Notes: generated by a model from the letters alone, not told the origin. Counted from the stretch's first letter, positions 24,806-34,417 are shown. The stretch is 39,601 nucleotides of DNA from Gemmatales bacterium (GCA_025055835.1 JANWWR010000079.1:1-39601); one strand, 5' to 3'. Numbers and translations: made by a program.

Positions 24806-24829
24806 CCTTTTGCCCCGGGAGAGGACTGC

Positions 24830-26149
24830 ATGTCAACCATCTTGCGAGCCGTCTGGAATTACGTTCGCAACCTGGGCCGTGATATCGTCCAGGGATGGAA
24901 CTACTTCTGGTTCCAACCAATTGATCCCGTCCCCTTGGCGTTCGTCCGACTGCTGACGGGGACTCTGGTCTTCTACATCTACGCCAGCACGTTCGGCGAG
25001 ACGCTCAATCTCATCGGCCCCGAAGCCTGGATCGATCAGCAGGCGATCCAGGAGATTCGCGCGATTCACGAAGAGATGCAGACGCCGTTTGAGCGGCAGA
25101 GCAACCGTTCCTACGCCCAGTCCATCTGGTTCTATGTGCAGGAACCATGGCTGGTGCTGACCCTACAGGGAATCTTTCTTCTGGCGTCCCTGTGCTTCGC
25201 GGTGGGCTTGTTTTCCCGCGTCTCGAACCTGGTCGTGTGGCTGGGTCATTTGAGCTTCGTCCATCGCGGCTACATGGCATGGTTCGGCATGGACAGCGTG
25301 TTGAGCATGCTGCTCCTGTATCAGCTGATCGGACCAACAGGTGCCACCCTTTCCATCGACCGACTGATCGAGCGTTACCGGCTGGCTCGCCGGGCCTTGG
25401 CAAGCAAGGGACGGATCGGTCCCGAAGACCTGGCGTTAAAGCCGAGTTGGACGGCCAATCTCTCGCTGCGGATGATCCAACTGCACATGGGCATCATCTA
25501 TCTGTTCGCCGGCCTGGCGAAGCTGCAAGGGGACCGCTGGTGGTACGGATCAGCGGCGTGGTACACCATGGTGGTGCCGGAACTGGAACTGTTCTCGATG
25601 CGTTGGCTGGCCAACACGCCACCCTGGCTGTACGTCACGCTGGTCTTCGCCGCGACCTACTACACGCTCATCTTCGAGATCGCGTTCATCTTCCTGGTCT
25701 GGAACCGGAAACTGCGGCCGCTGATGTTGTTGGGAGCGGTGGCTCTGCACGCGGGGATCGGCCTGTTTATGGGGCTGATGGGTTTCGGGGTCGCCATGCT
25801 GACGGGCTGTGCGGCGTTCCTAAGCCCTGAAGGACTGCGGTGGTTCCTGGCGGCCCTGTTCTCTGGCAAGGAAAAGTTGCGAATGAGCTACGACCGCCGA
25901 GATCCGAATGCCCTTCGGGCCGTCGCCCTGGCTGCTGCCGCTGATCCCTTCGGACAAGTGACCCTGGCTCCATCGACCGAGCGTGGCGTTCAGGTAGCGA
26001 CGGAGGACGGCAAGGTGCACGCTGGCACTGCGGCGTTCTGGCGGTTGTTTTCGGCGTTGCGATGCTTTCCTCTTGTTTCCGTCGCCGCCATCGGAGCGTT
26101 TCCCTCCGCCAATCCGGAATCGGTACCGCAGACCGTTGCCAGGTCGTAA
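24830..26149 (+). CDS. HTTM-domain membrane protein with degenerate DCC (DUF393) tail
   Basis: Integral membrane protein of 439 residues. The HTTM domain, related to the membrane part of vitamin K-dependent gamma-carboxylase, covers about 25-340 and shows PLAFVRLLTGTLVF, GYMAWFGMDS, QLHMGIIYLFAGLAKLQG and WW(Y)GSA. The C-terminal part (about 350-420) looks like a DCC/DUF393 thiol domain: KLRMSYD, DPFGQVTL and DGKVHAGTAAFWRL. The usual redox motif YDGDCxxC is replaced by YDRRDPNA at 354-361, so both cysteines are gone. The protein may keep only the fold. The ATG at 24830 has GAGAGG six bases upstream. The upstream membrane gene ends 24 bases before. Confidence 0.87.
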   Translation: MSTILRAVWNYVRNLGRDIVQGWNYFWFQPIDPVPLAFVRLLTGTLVFYIYASTFGETLNLIGPEAWIDQQAIQEIRAIHEEMQTPFERQSNRSYAQSIWFYVQEPWLVLTLQGIFLLASLCFAVGLFSRVSNLVVWLGHLSFVHRGYMAWFGMDSVLSMLLLYQLIGPTGATLSIDRLIERYRLARRALASKGRIGPEDLALKPSWTANLSLRMIQLHMGIIYLFAGLAKLQGDRWWYGSAAWYTMVVPELELFSMRWLANTPPWLYVTLVFAATYYTLIFEIAFIFLVWNRKLRPLMLLGAVALHAGIGLFMGLMGFGVAMLTGCAAFLSPEGLRWFLAALFSGKEKLRMSYDRRDPNALRAVALAAAADPFGQVTLAPSTERGVQVATEDGKVHAGTAAFWRLFSALRCFPLVSVAAIGAFPSANPESVPQTVARS

Positions 26150-26200
26150 AACCTTCCTTGAATCAGACCCGGCTTGGATTCCGCAGCAAGAGATCGGACC

Positions 26201-27100
26201 GTGTTGGAACTCTCTGGTGTTCCCATCGAGGATACGTTTGCCGAAGCCTTCCCGATGACTGCGGCTCGGCTAGTTATCACCGCCGTGAATTCGCATTGGG
26301 CACAAGTCGCCGCCCATGCCGCGGTCGGCTATGCTGCCTCGGTGATCGGCTGCGATGCCGAGGCTGGCATTGAGCGGGAACTGAATTCGGAGGAAACGCC
26401 CGATGGCCGACCGGGAGTTTCCATCCTCCTGTTTGCTTTCAACCGGGAGGCTTTGCAGAAGGCGGTGGTCAATCGCGTCGGCCAGTGCATTTTGACGAGC
26501 GCCACGTCAGCGTGTTACAACGGCCTGCCGCTGGTGCCGGACAAGAACATCCGTGTCGGCGGAAATCTCCGATTCTTTGGCGACGGCTGGCAGTTCAGCA
26601 AGCTGTTGGAAGGGCGACGCTATTGGCGTGTGCCCGTGATGGATGGCGAGTTCTTGTGCGAAGACTGGTTCGGCACGGTGAAGGGCGTCGCCGGAGGAAA
26701 CTTCCTGATTCTCGGCGATTCGCAGTGGGCTGCCCTGGCCGCTGCCGAGGCCGCCGTCGAGGCCATGCGGGGACTGCCCGGCATCATTCTGCCTTTTCCC
26801 GGAGGCATCGTTCGCAGCGGGAGCAAGGTTGGCAGCCGGTATAAGAAGCTGCGCGCCAGCACCAATGATGCATTCTGTCCGACGCTCCGGGGCGTGGTGA
26901 AATCGTCCCTGCCAGGCGAGGCCCAGGCGGTGTACGAGATCGTCATTGACGGGTTAAGTCTGGAGGTTGTCGAAGAGGCCATGCGCAGGGGCATCCGGGC
27001 CGCCTGTCGGCCCGGTGTGGTAAGAATCTCGGCGGGGAACTACGGCGGCAACCTCGGCCCCTTCCACATCCACTTGCACAAGGTGTTGGCTTCAGCGTAA
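26201..27100 (+). CDS. ftr: Formylmethanofuran-tetrahydromethanopterin formyltransferase
   Basis: Moves a formyl group between methanofuran and tetrahydromethanopterin in the H4MPT-linked C1 pathway; in bacteria it belongs to the Fhc complex (FhcD) in formaldehyde oxidation. The 299-residue length is standard. Diagnostic stretches include GVPIEDTFAEAF near the start, NSEETPDGRPGVSI, RVGQCILTSATSACY, KGVAGGNF, LPFPGGIVRSGSKVGS and ISAGNYGGNLG. The GTG at 26201 is chosen by match to the family start; a TTG at 26174 would add nine unconserved residues. No other C1 genes (fhcABC, mch, mtdB) lie nearby. It overlaps the convergent rfbD stop by nine bases. Confidence 0.95.
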   Translation: MLELSGVPIEDTFAEAFPMTAARLVITAVNSHWAQVAAHAAVGYAASVIGCDAEAGIERELNSEETPDGRPGVSILLFAFNREALQKAVVNRVGQCILTSATSACYNGLPLVPDKNIRVGGNLRFFGDGWQFSKLLEGRRYWRVPVMDGEFLCEDWFGTVKGVAGGNFLILGDSQWAALAAAEAAVEAMRGLPGIILPFPGGIVRSGSKVGSRYKKLRASTNDAFCPTLRGVVKSSLPGEAQAVYEIVIDGLSLEVVEEAMRRGIRAACRPGVVRISAGNYGGNLGPFHIHLHKVLASA

Positions 27101-27976
27101 GCGCTCGGTCAGATAGGCGGCCAGTGCCTCCCGCCACGGCCGCAATTTGGGAGTGTCCTTGTACTCCGAAACCAGGACGCTGTAGGTCGGCCGAGGGGCC
27201 GCCGCGCCGTAGCTGGCCGAGTCGGTTGGCGACAGGTTTGCCGTCACCGCGGCGATCTCGAAGATCGCCCGAGCAAATTCGTACCAAGAGCACTGGCCGC
27301 TGTTGGTGAGATGACGAAGCCCTCGGACGCCGTCCTGGATCATACGCAGGCAAGCGTCGGCCACGTCCGCTGCCGCCGTAGGCGTCAATACCTGGTCGTT
27401 GACCACCCGAATCGGCTTCCCCTCCCCGGCCAGCCGGAGCATCGTTTCCACGAAGTTGGTGCCCTTCCCACCCGATCCCCAGCGACCGTACAGCCCGCAG
27501 GTGCGGATGACTAGATGCTGCGGGGCCATCGAACGGATGAAGAATTCACCGGCCAATTTACTTGTGCCATAGACACTGATCGGTCCCGGAGCATCGGATT
27601 CGCGGTAGGGAATAGCTCGATTGGCGTCCAGACCGAAGACGTAATCCGTGCTGAAATGGACCAGCAGGAAGCCCATTTGCCGAGCCAAATCTGCCAATGT
27701 CCGGGGCGCGAAAGCATTGACGGCAAAAGCGGCTTGTGGTTCGCTCTCGGCCCGGTCCACGAAGTTATAAGCGGCGCAGTTGATGACGATGCTCGGCTTC
27801 AGCCGATGTATCACCTGACTGAGACTTTCGGCGTCGGTCAGGTCGGCGTCTTTCCGTGTCCATGGGGTGACATCGCCATCCAGGCGGGCCAGGATTTCGC
27901 GACCCAGTTGCCCAGCGGAGCCAAGAACCGCGATCTTTCCGTCAAGCCTGTACCGATAGTGAACAGCGTCGGACAT
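27092..27976 (-). CDS. rfbD: dTDP-4-dehydrorhamnose reductase family protein
   Basis: NADPH-dependent short-chain reductase that makes dTDP-L-rhamnose for surface polysaccharides. The 294-residue product has the Rossmann motif GSAGQLG near 16-22, the HFSTDYVFG strand, and the catalytic YGTSK (YxxxK). INCAAYNFVDRAE and the late TNSGQCSWYEFARAIFE are typical of RfbD. The ATG at 27976 has AAAGGA seven bases upstream and fits family length; the frame continues to 28087 but overlaps ubiX. It starts 37 bases after ubiX, so both probably share a transcript. Other rhamnose genes (rfbA, B, C) are not in the window, so a related sugar reductase is possible. Confidence 0.9.
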   Translation of the reverse strand: MSDAVHYRYRLDGKIAVLGSAGQLGREILARLDGDVTPWTRKDADLTDAESLSQVIHRLKPSIVINCAAYNFVDRAESEPQAAFAVNAFAPRTLADLARQMGFLLVHFSTDYVFGLDANRAIPYRESDAPGPISVYGTSKLAGEFFIRSMAPQHLVIRTCGLYGRWGSGGKGTNFVETMLRLAGEGKPIRVVNDQVLTPTAAADVADACLRMIQDGVRGLRHLTNSGQCSWYEFARAIFEIAAVTANLSPTDSASYGAAAPRPTYSVLVSEYKDTPKLRPWREALAAYLTERLR

Positions 27977-28013
27977 CGGACATCCTTTCACGGTCCCCCG
28001 TGCGTAAGCCGTT

Positions 28014-28622
28014 TCAGCAGCCCCAGCGGGAAAACAGTTGGTGCGGCACGCCGAGTTGGTCGCAGATGCGTCCCACGATGAAATCAATCATGTCCCCGAT
28101 GCTCGTGGGCCGAGTGTAAAAGGCAGGCATGGCCGGAAGAACGACGGCCCCGGCCTCGGCACACAGCATCAGATTGCGAAGTTGAACCAGACCCAGGGGC
28201 GTTTCCCGCGGCACGAGGATGAGCTTGCGGCGCTCCTTCAGATGCACGTCGGCGGCCCGGTGGATGAGATTCTGGCTGGTTCCGTGAGCGATGGCCGCTG
28301 CCGTACCCATGCTGCACGGGCAGATCACCATGCCGCCGGTCAGAAACGAACCGCTGGCGATACCGGCGCGGAAGTCCTGGTAATGGTGGTAGTGGAGTCG
28401 AGCCAGGTCCACATCCCTGGTTTCCGAACCGAGCAGGGCCTCGGCCCGAAAACCGCGAAGATCCACACGCCGATTCAGTTCGGACTCCAACACTTGGACT
28501 GCCGCGGGACTCACGGTCAGATGCACGGTTCGTTCGGCCCGCAGCAGCACCTCCAGGAGGCGGACGGCATAGGGCATCCCGCTGGCTCCCGTCATTGCCA
28601 AGACTAGATCGTTGCTTGCCAT
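28014..28622 (-). CDS. ubiX: UbiX-type flavin prenyltransferase
   Basis: Makes prenylated FMN, the cofactor of UbiD-type decarboxylases, in the cytosol. The 202-residue product has the FMN-binding start [18 protein letters not shown], the [14 protein letters not shown] loop, and [19 protein letters not shown], followed by [21 protein letters not shown], all classical. The ATG at 28622 is standard. No ubiD gene lies next to it, so the decarboxylase it serves must be elsewhere. The downstream rfbD gene is 37 bases away, an unusual pairing by function. A candidate promoter is at 28686-28713. Confidence 0.94.
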   Translation of the reverse strand: MASNDLVLAMTGASGMPYAVRLLEVLLRAERTVHLTVSPAAVQVLESELNRRVDLRGFRAEALLGSETRDVDLARLHYHHYQDFRAGIASGSFLTGGMVICPCSMGTAAAIAHGTSQNLIHRAADVHLKERRKLILVPRETPLGLVQLRNLMLCAEAGAVVLPAMPAFYTRPTSIGDMIDFIVGRICDQLGVPHQLFSRWGC

Positions 28623-28685
28623 GCCTACCGCCCCGAGAACGACGCCACGCTTTACCCGTCAGGCTCGCGTCCATAGCCCCTCTTG

Positions 28686-28713
28686 ATGATAGACCGCCTG
28701 CTAGGCCAAGCAA
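28686..28713 (-). promoter_or_regulatory. Candidate promoter for ubiX-rfbD
   Basis: On the minus strand TTGCTT (28708-28713) and TATCAT (28686-28691) are separated by 16 bases. The leader to the ubiX ATG at 28622 would be about 57 bases. It lies in the gap shared with the divergent acnA gene. Confidence 0.45.
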
Positions 28714-28774
28714 CTCCGCACCATACAATGAGCTTGCGAGAAACCTGGTGGGCAGGTCGAGGAGAGCGAACGCG

Positions 28775-31513
28775 ATGACCAACAGCTTCGGCAGTCTGGG
28801 CACGCTCCGGGTCGGGAGCCGGACCTATCAGATCCATCGCCTTTCCCCCGTCGAACAGGCGTTTCCCTCGGCCCGCAAACTCCCGTTCAGTCTCAAGGTG
28901 CTTCTGGAAAACCTGCTTCGCCGGGAAGACGGCGTGACCGTCACGCGGCGAGACATCGAAATGCTGGCCACTTGGCAGCCCAAGGCCGAGCCGGCGCACG
29001 AGATCGCCTTCATGCCCGCCCGTGTCCTCATGCAGGATTTCACTGGCGTACCTGCAATCGTGGACCTGGCGGCCATGCGCGAGGCCATGAAAAAGCTCGG
29101 CGGCGACCCGAAAAAGATCAACCCCTTGCAGCCAGCGGAGCTGGTCATTGACCATTCGGTGCAGGTTGATGAGTTCGGCTCGCCTCAGGCCTTCGCCATT
29201 AACGCTGAACTGGATTACGAGCGGAACAAGGAACGCTATGCGTTTTTGCGCTGGGGTCAGAAGGCGTTCAGCAATTTCAAGGTCGTGCCTCCGGCGACGG
29301 GAATTGTGCACCAGGTCAATCTCGAGTACCTGGCTCGTGTCGTCATGACCAGCCCGGCTGACGGCGGAGAAATGGCGTATTTCGACACGCTGGTCGGAAC
29401 GGATTCCCATACCACGATGGTCAACGGCCTGGGGGTTTTAGGCTGGGGCGTCGGGGGCATCGAGGCCGAGGCGGCCATGCTTGGCCAGCCGGTTTCCATG
29501 CTGATCCCTCAAGTAGTGGGGTTCCGTCTGACCGGCAAACTTCGGGAAGGAGCAACGGCCACGGACCTGGTGCTGACCGTGACCGAAATGCTGCGAAGGA
29601 AAGGCGTGGTCGGAAAGTTTGTCGAGTTCTTTGGCGAAGGCTTGGCCGGGCTGCCCGTCGCTGACCGGGCTACCATCGCCAACATGGCTCCAGAATACGG
29701 AGCCACCTGCGGCATCTTCCCCATCGACGCCGAAACGTTACGGTATCTCCGTTTCACCGGTCGGCCGGACTGGCTTATTGAGCTCGTCGAAGCCTACACC
29801 CGCGAACAGGGCGTATTCCACACGGCCGACATGCCCGAAGCGGAATACAGCGACGTTTTGGAGTTAAACTTAGCCGATGTGGAACCAAGCGTCGCTGGTC
29901 CGAGTCGGCCCCAGGATCGCGTGCCGCTCAGCCAGGCGGGACGCTCCTTCCTGGACGCTTTGCCAAAGTTGCAAGCGTCGGCCAAACCAAAGAAAACAGA
30001 CGGCTCAGGCGTGGCGACGTTGCCGCTGGCAGCTGCGGAAACCACGGCCAGTTCCCCAGCCTCTTCGAACGGCCAGATGCCGCTCAAGCACGGCTCGGTC
30101 GTCATCGCCGCCATCACCAGTTGCACGAACACGTCGAATCCCTCGGTGATGCTGGCCGCCGGTCTGGTCGCCAAAAAAGCTGTCGAACGGGGGCTGGAAA
30201 CCAAGCCGTGGGTCAAAACCAGTCTGGCCCCTGGTTCCAAGGTAGTGACGGACTATCTCGCCGCTTCGGGGCTTCTTCCGGCTCTGGAAAAGCTGAAGTT
30301 TCATCTGGTCGGCTACGGCTGCACGACTTGCATCGGCAACAGCGGACCGCTGCCGGAGCCGGTGTCGAAGGCCATCGAAGCTGGGCAACTGGTCGTCGCC
30401 GCGGTCCTTTCTGGCAACCGCAACTTTGAGGGCCGGGTGCATCCCGAGGTCCGGGCCAACTATCTCATGTCCCCGCCGTTGGTGGTCGCCTATGCGTTGG
30501 CCGGACGGATCGACTTCGACATCATCCACGAACCACTCGGCACAGATCGCGAAGGCAGGCCGGTCTATCTCCGCGACATCTGGCCGACTCAGCAGGAGAT
30601 CGCCGAGTGCATCTCCCGTTTCGTCACCTCCGAGATGTTCCGCAAGGAGTATTCCGAGGTCTTCCGCGGCGATGAGCGTTGGCAGTCCATGCCGGTCCCG
30701 GAAGGCGAACTGTTCGCCTGGGATCCCAATTCGACCTACGTCCGTCATCCGCCATATTTTGAGGGCATGACGCTTACCCCGCCCGGCTTTGGCGACATCG
30801 TGGGTGCCCGAGTGCTGGCTGTGCTCGGCGACAGCATCACCACGGACCACATCTCGCCAGCCGGTTCGATCAAGCCGACCAGTCCCGCAGGCCAGTACCT
30901 CATCGCCCACGGCGTGCAGCCCAAAGATTTCAACTCCTACGGTGCTCGCCGTGGCAACCACGAAGTCATGGTCCGCGGCACGTTCGCCAACGTCCGCCTG
31001 AAAAACAAGCTGGTACCGGGGGTCGAAGGCGGATTTACGCGGCATTTTCCCGACGGCGCGCAGATGACTATCTTCGAAGCGTCGGAGCGCTACCGGGCGG
31101 AAAAGGTACCCCTCCTGGTGCTGGCGGGCAAGGAATACGGGTCCGGTTCCAGCCGAGACTGGGCTGCCAAGGGACCGATGCTCCTGGGAGTGCGGGCGGT
31201 CCTTGCCGAGACCTACGAGCGCATCCACCGCAGCAATCTCGTCGGCATGGGCGTCCTGCCGCTGGAGTTTCTGCCGGGCGACCATGTCGAGAAGCTTGGA
31301 CTGACTGGCGAGGAGATTTACGACATCGTCGGGCTGACTGAAAAAAACCTGGCGGAAACCAAGCAAGTGCGGGTGGTGGCCCGCTCAGCGGATGGGAGTC
31401 GCAAGGAGTTCGCGGTTCGGGTGCGCATCGACACCCCGAGGGAACTGGAGTATTATCGGCATGGCGGGATTCTGCCCTATGTACTCCGCAATCTCTTGAA
31501 CGAAAAATCCTAG
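28775..31513 (+). CDS. acnA: Aconitate hydratase A
   Basis: Citrate-isocitrate isomerase of the TCA cycle with a 4Fe-4S cluster, 912 residues, close to AcnA length. The cluster cysteines are Cys450 (SCTNTSNP), Cys516 and Cys519 ([10 protein letters not shown]). Also seen are [56 protein letters not shown] and [17 protein letters not shown] Lys/Thr/Ala/Ser-rich linker (about 410-440) precedes the first cluster Cys. The ATG at 28775 has GAGGAGAG nine bases upstream; the frame stays open to 28595 but the extra residues are not family-like. Three plus-strand genes follow with gaps of 41, 31 and 22 bases and may be cotranscribed. Confidence 0.97.
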   Translation: MTNSFGSLGTLRVGSRTYQIHRLSPVEQAFPSARKLPFSLKVLLENLLRREDGVTVTRRDIEMLATWQPKAEPAHEIAFMPARVLMQDFTGVPAIVDLAAMREAMKKLGGDPKKINPLQPAELVIDHSVQVDEFGSPQAFAINAELDYERNKERYAFLRWGQKAFSNFKVVPPATGIVHQVNLEYLARVVMTSPADGGEMAYFDTLVGTDSHTTMVNGLGVLGWGVGGIEAEAAMLGQPVSMLIPQVVGFRLTGKLREGATATDLVLTVTEMLRRKGVVGKFVEFFGEGLAGLPVADRATIANMAPEYGATCGIFPIDAETLRYLRFTGRPDWLIELVEAYTREQGVFHTADMPEAEYSDVLELNLADVEPSVAGPSRPQDRVPLSQAGRSFLDALPKLQASAKPKKTDGSGVATLPLAAAETTASSPASSNGQMPLKHGSVVIAAITSCTNTSNPSVMLAAGLVAKKAVERGLETKPWVKTSLAPGSKVVTDYLAASGLLPALEKLKFHLVGYGCTTCIGNSGPLPEPVSKAIEAGQLVVAAVLSGNRNFEGRVHPEVRANYLMSPPLVVAYALAGRIDFDIIHEPLGTDREGRPVYLRDIWPTQQEIAECISRFVTSEMFRKEYSEVFRGDERWQSMPVPEGELFAWDPNSTYVRHPPYFEGMTLTPPGFGDIVGARVLAVLGDSITTDHISPAGSIKPTSPAGQYLIAHGVQPKDFNSYGARRGNHEVMVRGTFANVRLKNKLVPGVEGGFTRHFPDGAQMTIFEASERYRAEKVPLLVLAGKEYGSGSSRDWAAKGPMLLGVRAVLAETYERIHRSNLVGMGVLPLEFLPGDHVEKLGLTGEEIYDIVGLTEKNLAETKQVRVVARSADGSRKEFAVRVRIDTPRELEYYRHGGILPYVLRNLLNEKS

Positions 31514-31554
31514 CCGGGAGGCAGGTGCGTCGGACGACCGGGGAGGCAACAGCC

Positions 31555-32442
31555 ATGACGAGGGCAAGCACAGGCCGTGAACTGCTCGCAATTGGACTGG
31601 CCTTCGCCGTGGCAGTGGCGTTGTTGTCCTCGAGTTGTCAACGGCCCCAAGAGCCGACGAAGAACGCCCTCAAATCCACGACACCTGCGGTCGAATCCAA
31701 GCAGAATAAAACGGACAGTCAGGACATCCCCTCAAAACCGCCGTCGAAGGAGCCGGGACGTGGCCCCGACGACTCGGCACCGTGGCGGCCCGCCGGGGCG
31801 AAGGTCACGCCTCTGGGGCCGAACCTTGCCCTGGGAGTCGCTGGAGATCGCCGGTGGGTCGAGATTCAGGCCACGGTTTGCCTCACCGCCGGGTACCTGG
31901 AGCATTTGCTTTCCCGTGATGAAGCTGGCAAGCAGCACGAGTCCATCCTGTCCACGAGCATTGACGCCAGCCACATTCACGCCGCCTTGATCGCCGCCGG
32001 AGCTAAACCGGGCAAACCCGTGCAGTTTCTCAATGAAAAAGGCGAACCGGAGTTTCGTCCTCCGAGCGGCGACCGCATCCGCATCACGCTGCACTATCGG
32101 GACAAAGACGGCAAAATCGTCTCGGTTCCTGCCCAGCGCTGGGTCCGCAACGTCAAGACGAAGAAGGAACTCGATCAGGATTGGGTCTTCGCGGGCAGCT
32201 TCTTCTTCCAGCCGGAAGGCGTCGAGAAGCCCATCTACGCCGCCAACGATGGCCGGGTCATCACGACGGCAAACTTCCCCAGCGCCCTGCTCGACCTGCC
32301 GATGCGCAGTGAAGAAGGCGATCCGCAAGCGGGCCTCGAGTTCGAGGCCAACACGGAACTGATCCCGCCGCGGGATACCCCGGTGACGGTGGTTCTCGAA
32401 GTCATCAAACCAGACGAATCCCCGGAGAAAGGGGACTCGTAG
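31555..32442 (+). CDS. YdjY-domain lipoprotein
   Basis: Exported protein of 295 residues. The N-terminal segment ends in LLSSSCQRP, a good lipobox with Cys about 28, so a lipid-anchored envelope protein is likely. A Lys/Pro/Ser-rich linker follows to about 80. The remainder matches the YdjY-domain pattern by memory: VEIQATVCLTAGYLEHLL, KQHESIL, IHAALIAAGAKPGKPVQF, ITLHYRDKDGK and DWVFAGSFFF. The function of YdjY domains is unknown; in E. coli the gene sits among redox genes. The ATG at 31555 has GGGGAGG eight bases upstream. A thioredoxin-like gene follows 31 bases later. Confidence 0.82.
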   Translation: MTRASTGRELLAIGLAFAVAVALLSSSCQRPQEPTKNALKSTTPAVESKQNKTDSQDIPSKPPSKEPGRGPDDSAPWRPAGAKVTPLGPNLALGVAGDRRWVEIQATVCLTAGYLEHLLSRDEAGKQHESILSTSIDASHIHAALIAAGAKPGKPVQFLNEKGEPEFRPPSGDRIRITLHYRDKDGKIVSVPAQRWVRNVKTKKELDQDWVFAGSFFFQPEGVEKPIYAANDGRVITTANFPSALLDLPMRSEEGDPQAGLEFEANTELIPPRDTPVTVVLEVIKPDESPEKGDS

Positions 32443-32473
32443 AAACTGATTACTCCAGACGAGGAATTGTGCC

Positions 32474-33049
32474 ATGGGAACACGCACCGCGGATGTGATT
32501 TTGGCTCCGACGTTTTTCACGGGGGTTGTCGGCCTGGCGACGTGGCTCCTGGCAATGACCGCGACCAGCTTCGCCGATGAACCGGCACCGGCTGAAAGGT
32601 TCTACATCCCCAAGCCGGTCTCGATTGACGAACTGAAGAAGTTCATCGGCGAGCAGAAGGGCAAGGTCCTGATCATTGATCTCTGGTCGGACTCCTGCAC
32701 GATCTGCAAAGAGGAGTTCCCACGCCTGGTGAAGCTCCATGAGAAGCACGCCAAGGAGGGTCTTGTTGCTGCCTCTTTATGCCTGGATCGGCCCACGAAC
32801 GAGAAGGCAATGAAAAGTGCCCGGCAATTCCTCAAGGAACAGAAGGCCCAATTCGCCAACTTCGTCATCAATGAGGAACCGGCTGTGTGGCAAGAGCGGC
32901 TGGGAGTCGATGGTCCGCCGGTGGTCTTTGTCTTCGGGCGGGACGGAAAACTCGTCCAGAAATACCATCCCATCGACAACGACGAGGGCAACACCATCTA
33001 CGACAAGCTGGAGAAGCTGCTGCCGGACCTGCTCAAGGCCAAGCCGTAG
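32474..33049 (+). CDS. Exported thioredoxin-like (TlpA/ResA-type) protein
   Basis: Protein of 191 residues with an N-terminal hydrophobic export segment (about 10-33) and a thioredoxin fold after residue 45. The redox motif is CTIC at 75-78, in KVLIIDLWSDSCTICKEEFP, where the usual Trp before the first Cys is moved to position 71. The later GPPVVFVFGRDGK carries the cis-Pro. TlpA-like proteins act on periplasmic disulfides, for example in cytochrome c maturation. The ATG at 32474 has GAGGAA upstream. It follows the YdjY lipoprotein gene by 31 bases, so the two may work together in the envelope. Confidence 0.86.
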   Translation: MGTRTADVILAPTFFTGVVGLATWLLAMTATSFADEPAPAERFYIPKPVSIDELKKFIGEQKGKVLIIDLWSDSCTICKEEFPRLVKLHEKHAKEGLVAASLCLDRPTNEKAMKSARQFLKEQKAQFANFVINEEPAVWQERLGVDGPPVVFVFGRDGKLVQKYHPIDNDEGNTIYDKLEKLLPDLLKAKP

Positions 33050-33071
33050 GAATTAGCCGAGTCCTTCCGCT

Positions 33072-33545
33072 ATGGTCACCGAACCCCGCCTCGCCGCTTT
33101 GGGCCGAGTTCCCAGCGGCATTTTTATCGTAACCGCCTGCCACCAGAACCGAGAAACGGGCATGTTGGCAAGTTGGATTCAACAATGTTCTTTCGACCCG
33201 CCGCTGATCTCTATGGCTGTCAAGCGGGGCCGCTTCCTGGCCTCCTGGCTCGAAGAAGGCTGTCCGTTCACGGTTCACATCCTCGACGAGTCGCAGACCG
33301 ACTTGATCAGCCACTTCGGTCGGGGATTTGCCCCGGAAGAAGACGCCTTCAGCGGTCTGGAGGTGCGTCGTCGAAGTGAAGCCGCTCCGATCCTGAACGA
33401 GTGCCTCGCGTACCTGGATTGCATGGTTCGGGACAGCCATCCAACAGGGGACCACACGCTGTTTATCGCCGAGGTCGTGGACGGGAATCTGCTGAACTCC
33501 GGACGGCCGATGGTGCATGTCCGCAAGTCGGCCGCCCATTACTGA
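33072..33545 (+). CDS. Flavin reductase-like FMN-binding protein
   Basis: Cytosolic protein of 157 residues of the split-barrel flavin reductase family. Seen are LGRVPSGIFIVTA, MLASWIQQCSFDPPLISMAV, FTVHILDESQ, and the late DHTLFIAEVVDG with a G/H-type ending. Such proteins bind FMN and either reduce it with NAD(P)H or use it for another redox reaction; no partner monooxygenase is visible. It starts 22 bases after the thioredoxin-like gene. The ribosome site before the ATG at 33072 is weak. A five-base-stem hairpin overlaps the stop (TGACC/GGTCA). Confidence 0.85.
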   Translation: MVTEPRLAALGRVPSGIFIVTACHQNRETGMLASWIQQCSFDPPLISMAVKRGRFLASWLEEGCPFTVHILDESQTDLISHFGRGFAPEEDAFSGLEVRRRSEAAPILNECLAYLDCMVRDSHPTGDHTLFIAEVVDGNLLNSGRPMVHVRKSAAHY

Positions 33546-33759
33546 CCTTTGCGGTCATACCCGTGTCCCTGGATGAGGGCTTCGAGAAGTTCGCATGAAA
33601 CCCGGCTGCGGCTGTTGCGACCTTTCCCGAAACCGGTTAGCGTGAATGGGCATGACGCCAGCCATCGCCGTTTGCCCGGCGTTGGTACAATGACGAAAAC
33701 AGCCGGCCTCCTTCAACCGCGGGTCGGGCTGCTGTGAGTTCTCGGGAGAAGTTTGGCGT

Positions 33760-34392
33760 ATGCTAGCCAACTCCGCTCTGGAAACCAGCGTGCTGGTCCT
33801 GAACAAGCTGTTTCTCGCAATTCACATCACGACGGCGAAGCGGGCGTTTATCCTCCTGTGCAAGGACCTGGCCGAGGTGGTCAGCTACGAAGACGGCCAA
33901 TTCGTCACCTACAACTTCGAGAGTTGGCGGGAGGTCAGCGAGTTTCGGGCCAAGTACTTCCGGCAGGAAGACGACGACTGGGTCCGCACCGTCAACAGCG
34001 AAATCCAGGTGCCGCGGGTCATTCGGCTCATCGAATACGACCGGCTCCCGCGACAAACGGTAAAGTTCAATCGTCGCAACATATTTGCCCGGGACAACAA
34101 CCAGTGCCAGTACTGCGGCAAGAAGTTTCCGACTACCGAATTGAGCCTGGACCACGTCGTGCCCCGCAGCCAGGGGGGTCAGAGCACCTGGGAGAACATC
34201 GTCTGCTGCTGCTTGGCCTGCAATGTCAAGAAGGGCGGTCGGACGCCGAAACAGGCGGGCATGACGCTGATCCGCAAGCCGGAAAAGCCGAAGCGTAGTC
34301 CGCTGCTCAACCTCAAGCTCACGCACCGCAAGTACCAGTCCTGGCGGACCTTTCTCGACAACGCCTACTGGAACGTGGAATTGAAAGACTGA
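33760..34392 (+). CDS. HNH endonuclease family protein
   Basis: Protein of 210 residues with a C-terminal HNH domain. The first zinc pair is CQYC near 112-115, the catalytic segment is LSLDHVVPRSQGG, and the second part CLACNVKKGGRTPKQAGM follows after WENIV. The N-terminal 95 residues form an alpha/beta domain common to this bacterial subfamily, which is widespread in genomes without a link to phage or restriction systems. The natural substrate is unknown. The ATG at 33760 has GGGAGAA eight bases upstream. No toxin, methylase or mobile gene is adjacent, so a housekeeping or DNA-repair role is a guess. Confidence 0.9.
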   Translation: MLANSALETSVLVLNKLFLAIHITTAKRAFILLCKDLAEVVSYEDGQFVTYNFESWREVSEFRAKYFRQEDDDWVRTVNSEIQVPRVIRLIEYDRLPRQTVKFNRRNIFARDNNQCQYCGKKFPTTELSLDHVVPRSQGGQSTWENIVCCCLACNVKKGGRTPKQAGMTLIRKPEKPKRSPLLNLKLTHRKYQSWRTFLDNAYWNVELKD

Positions 34393-34417
34393 TGGGAACA
34401 GCGGATGGCACTGGGGC

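Noticed and set aside
30005..31366. 453-residue open frame opposite acnA
   Set aside because: Antisense shadow of aconitase with no family features.
33543..33557. TGACC/GGTCA hairpin at the flavin reductase stop
   Set aside because: Five-base stem without a T run; likely chance.
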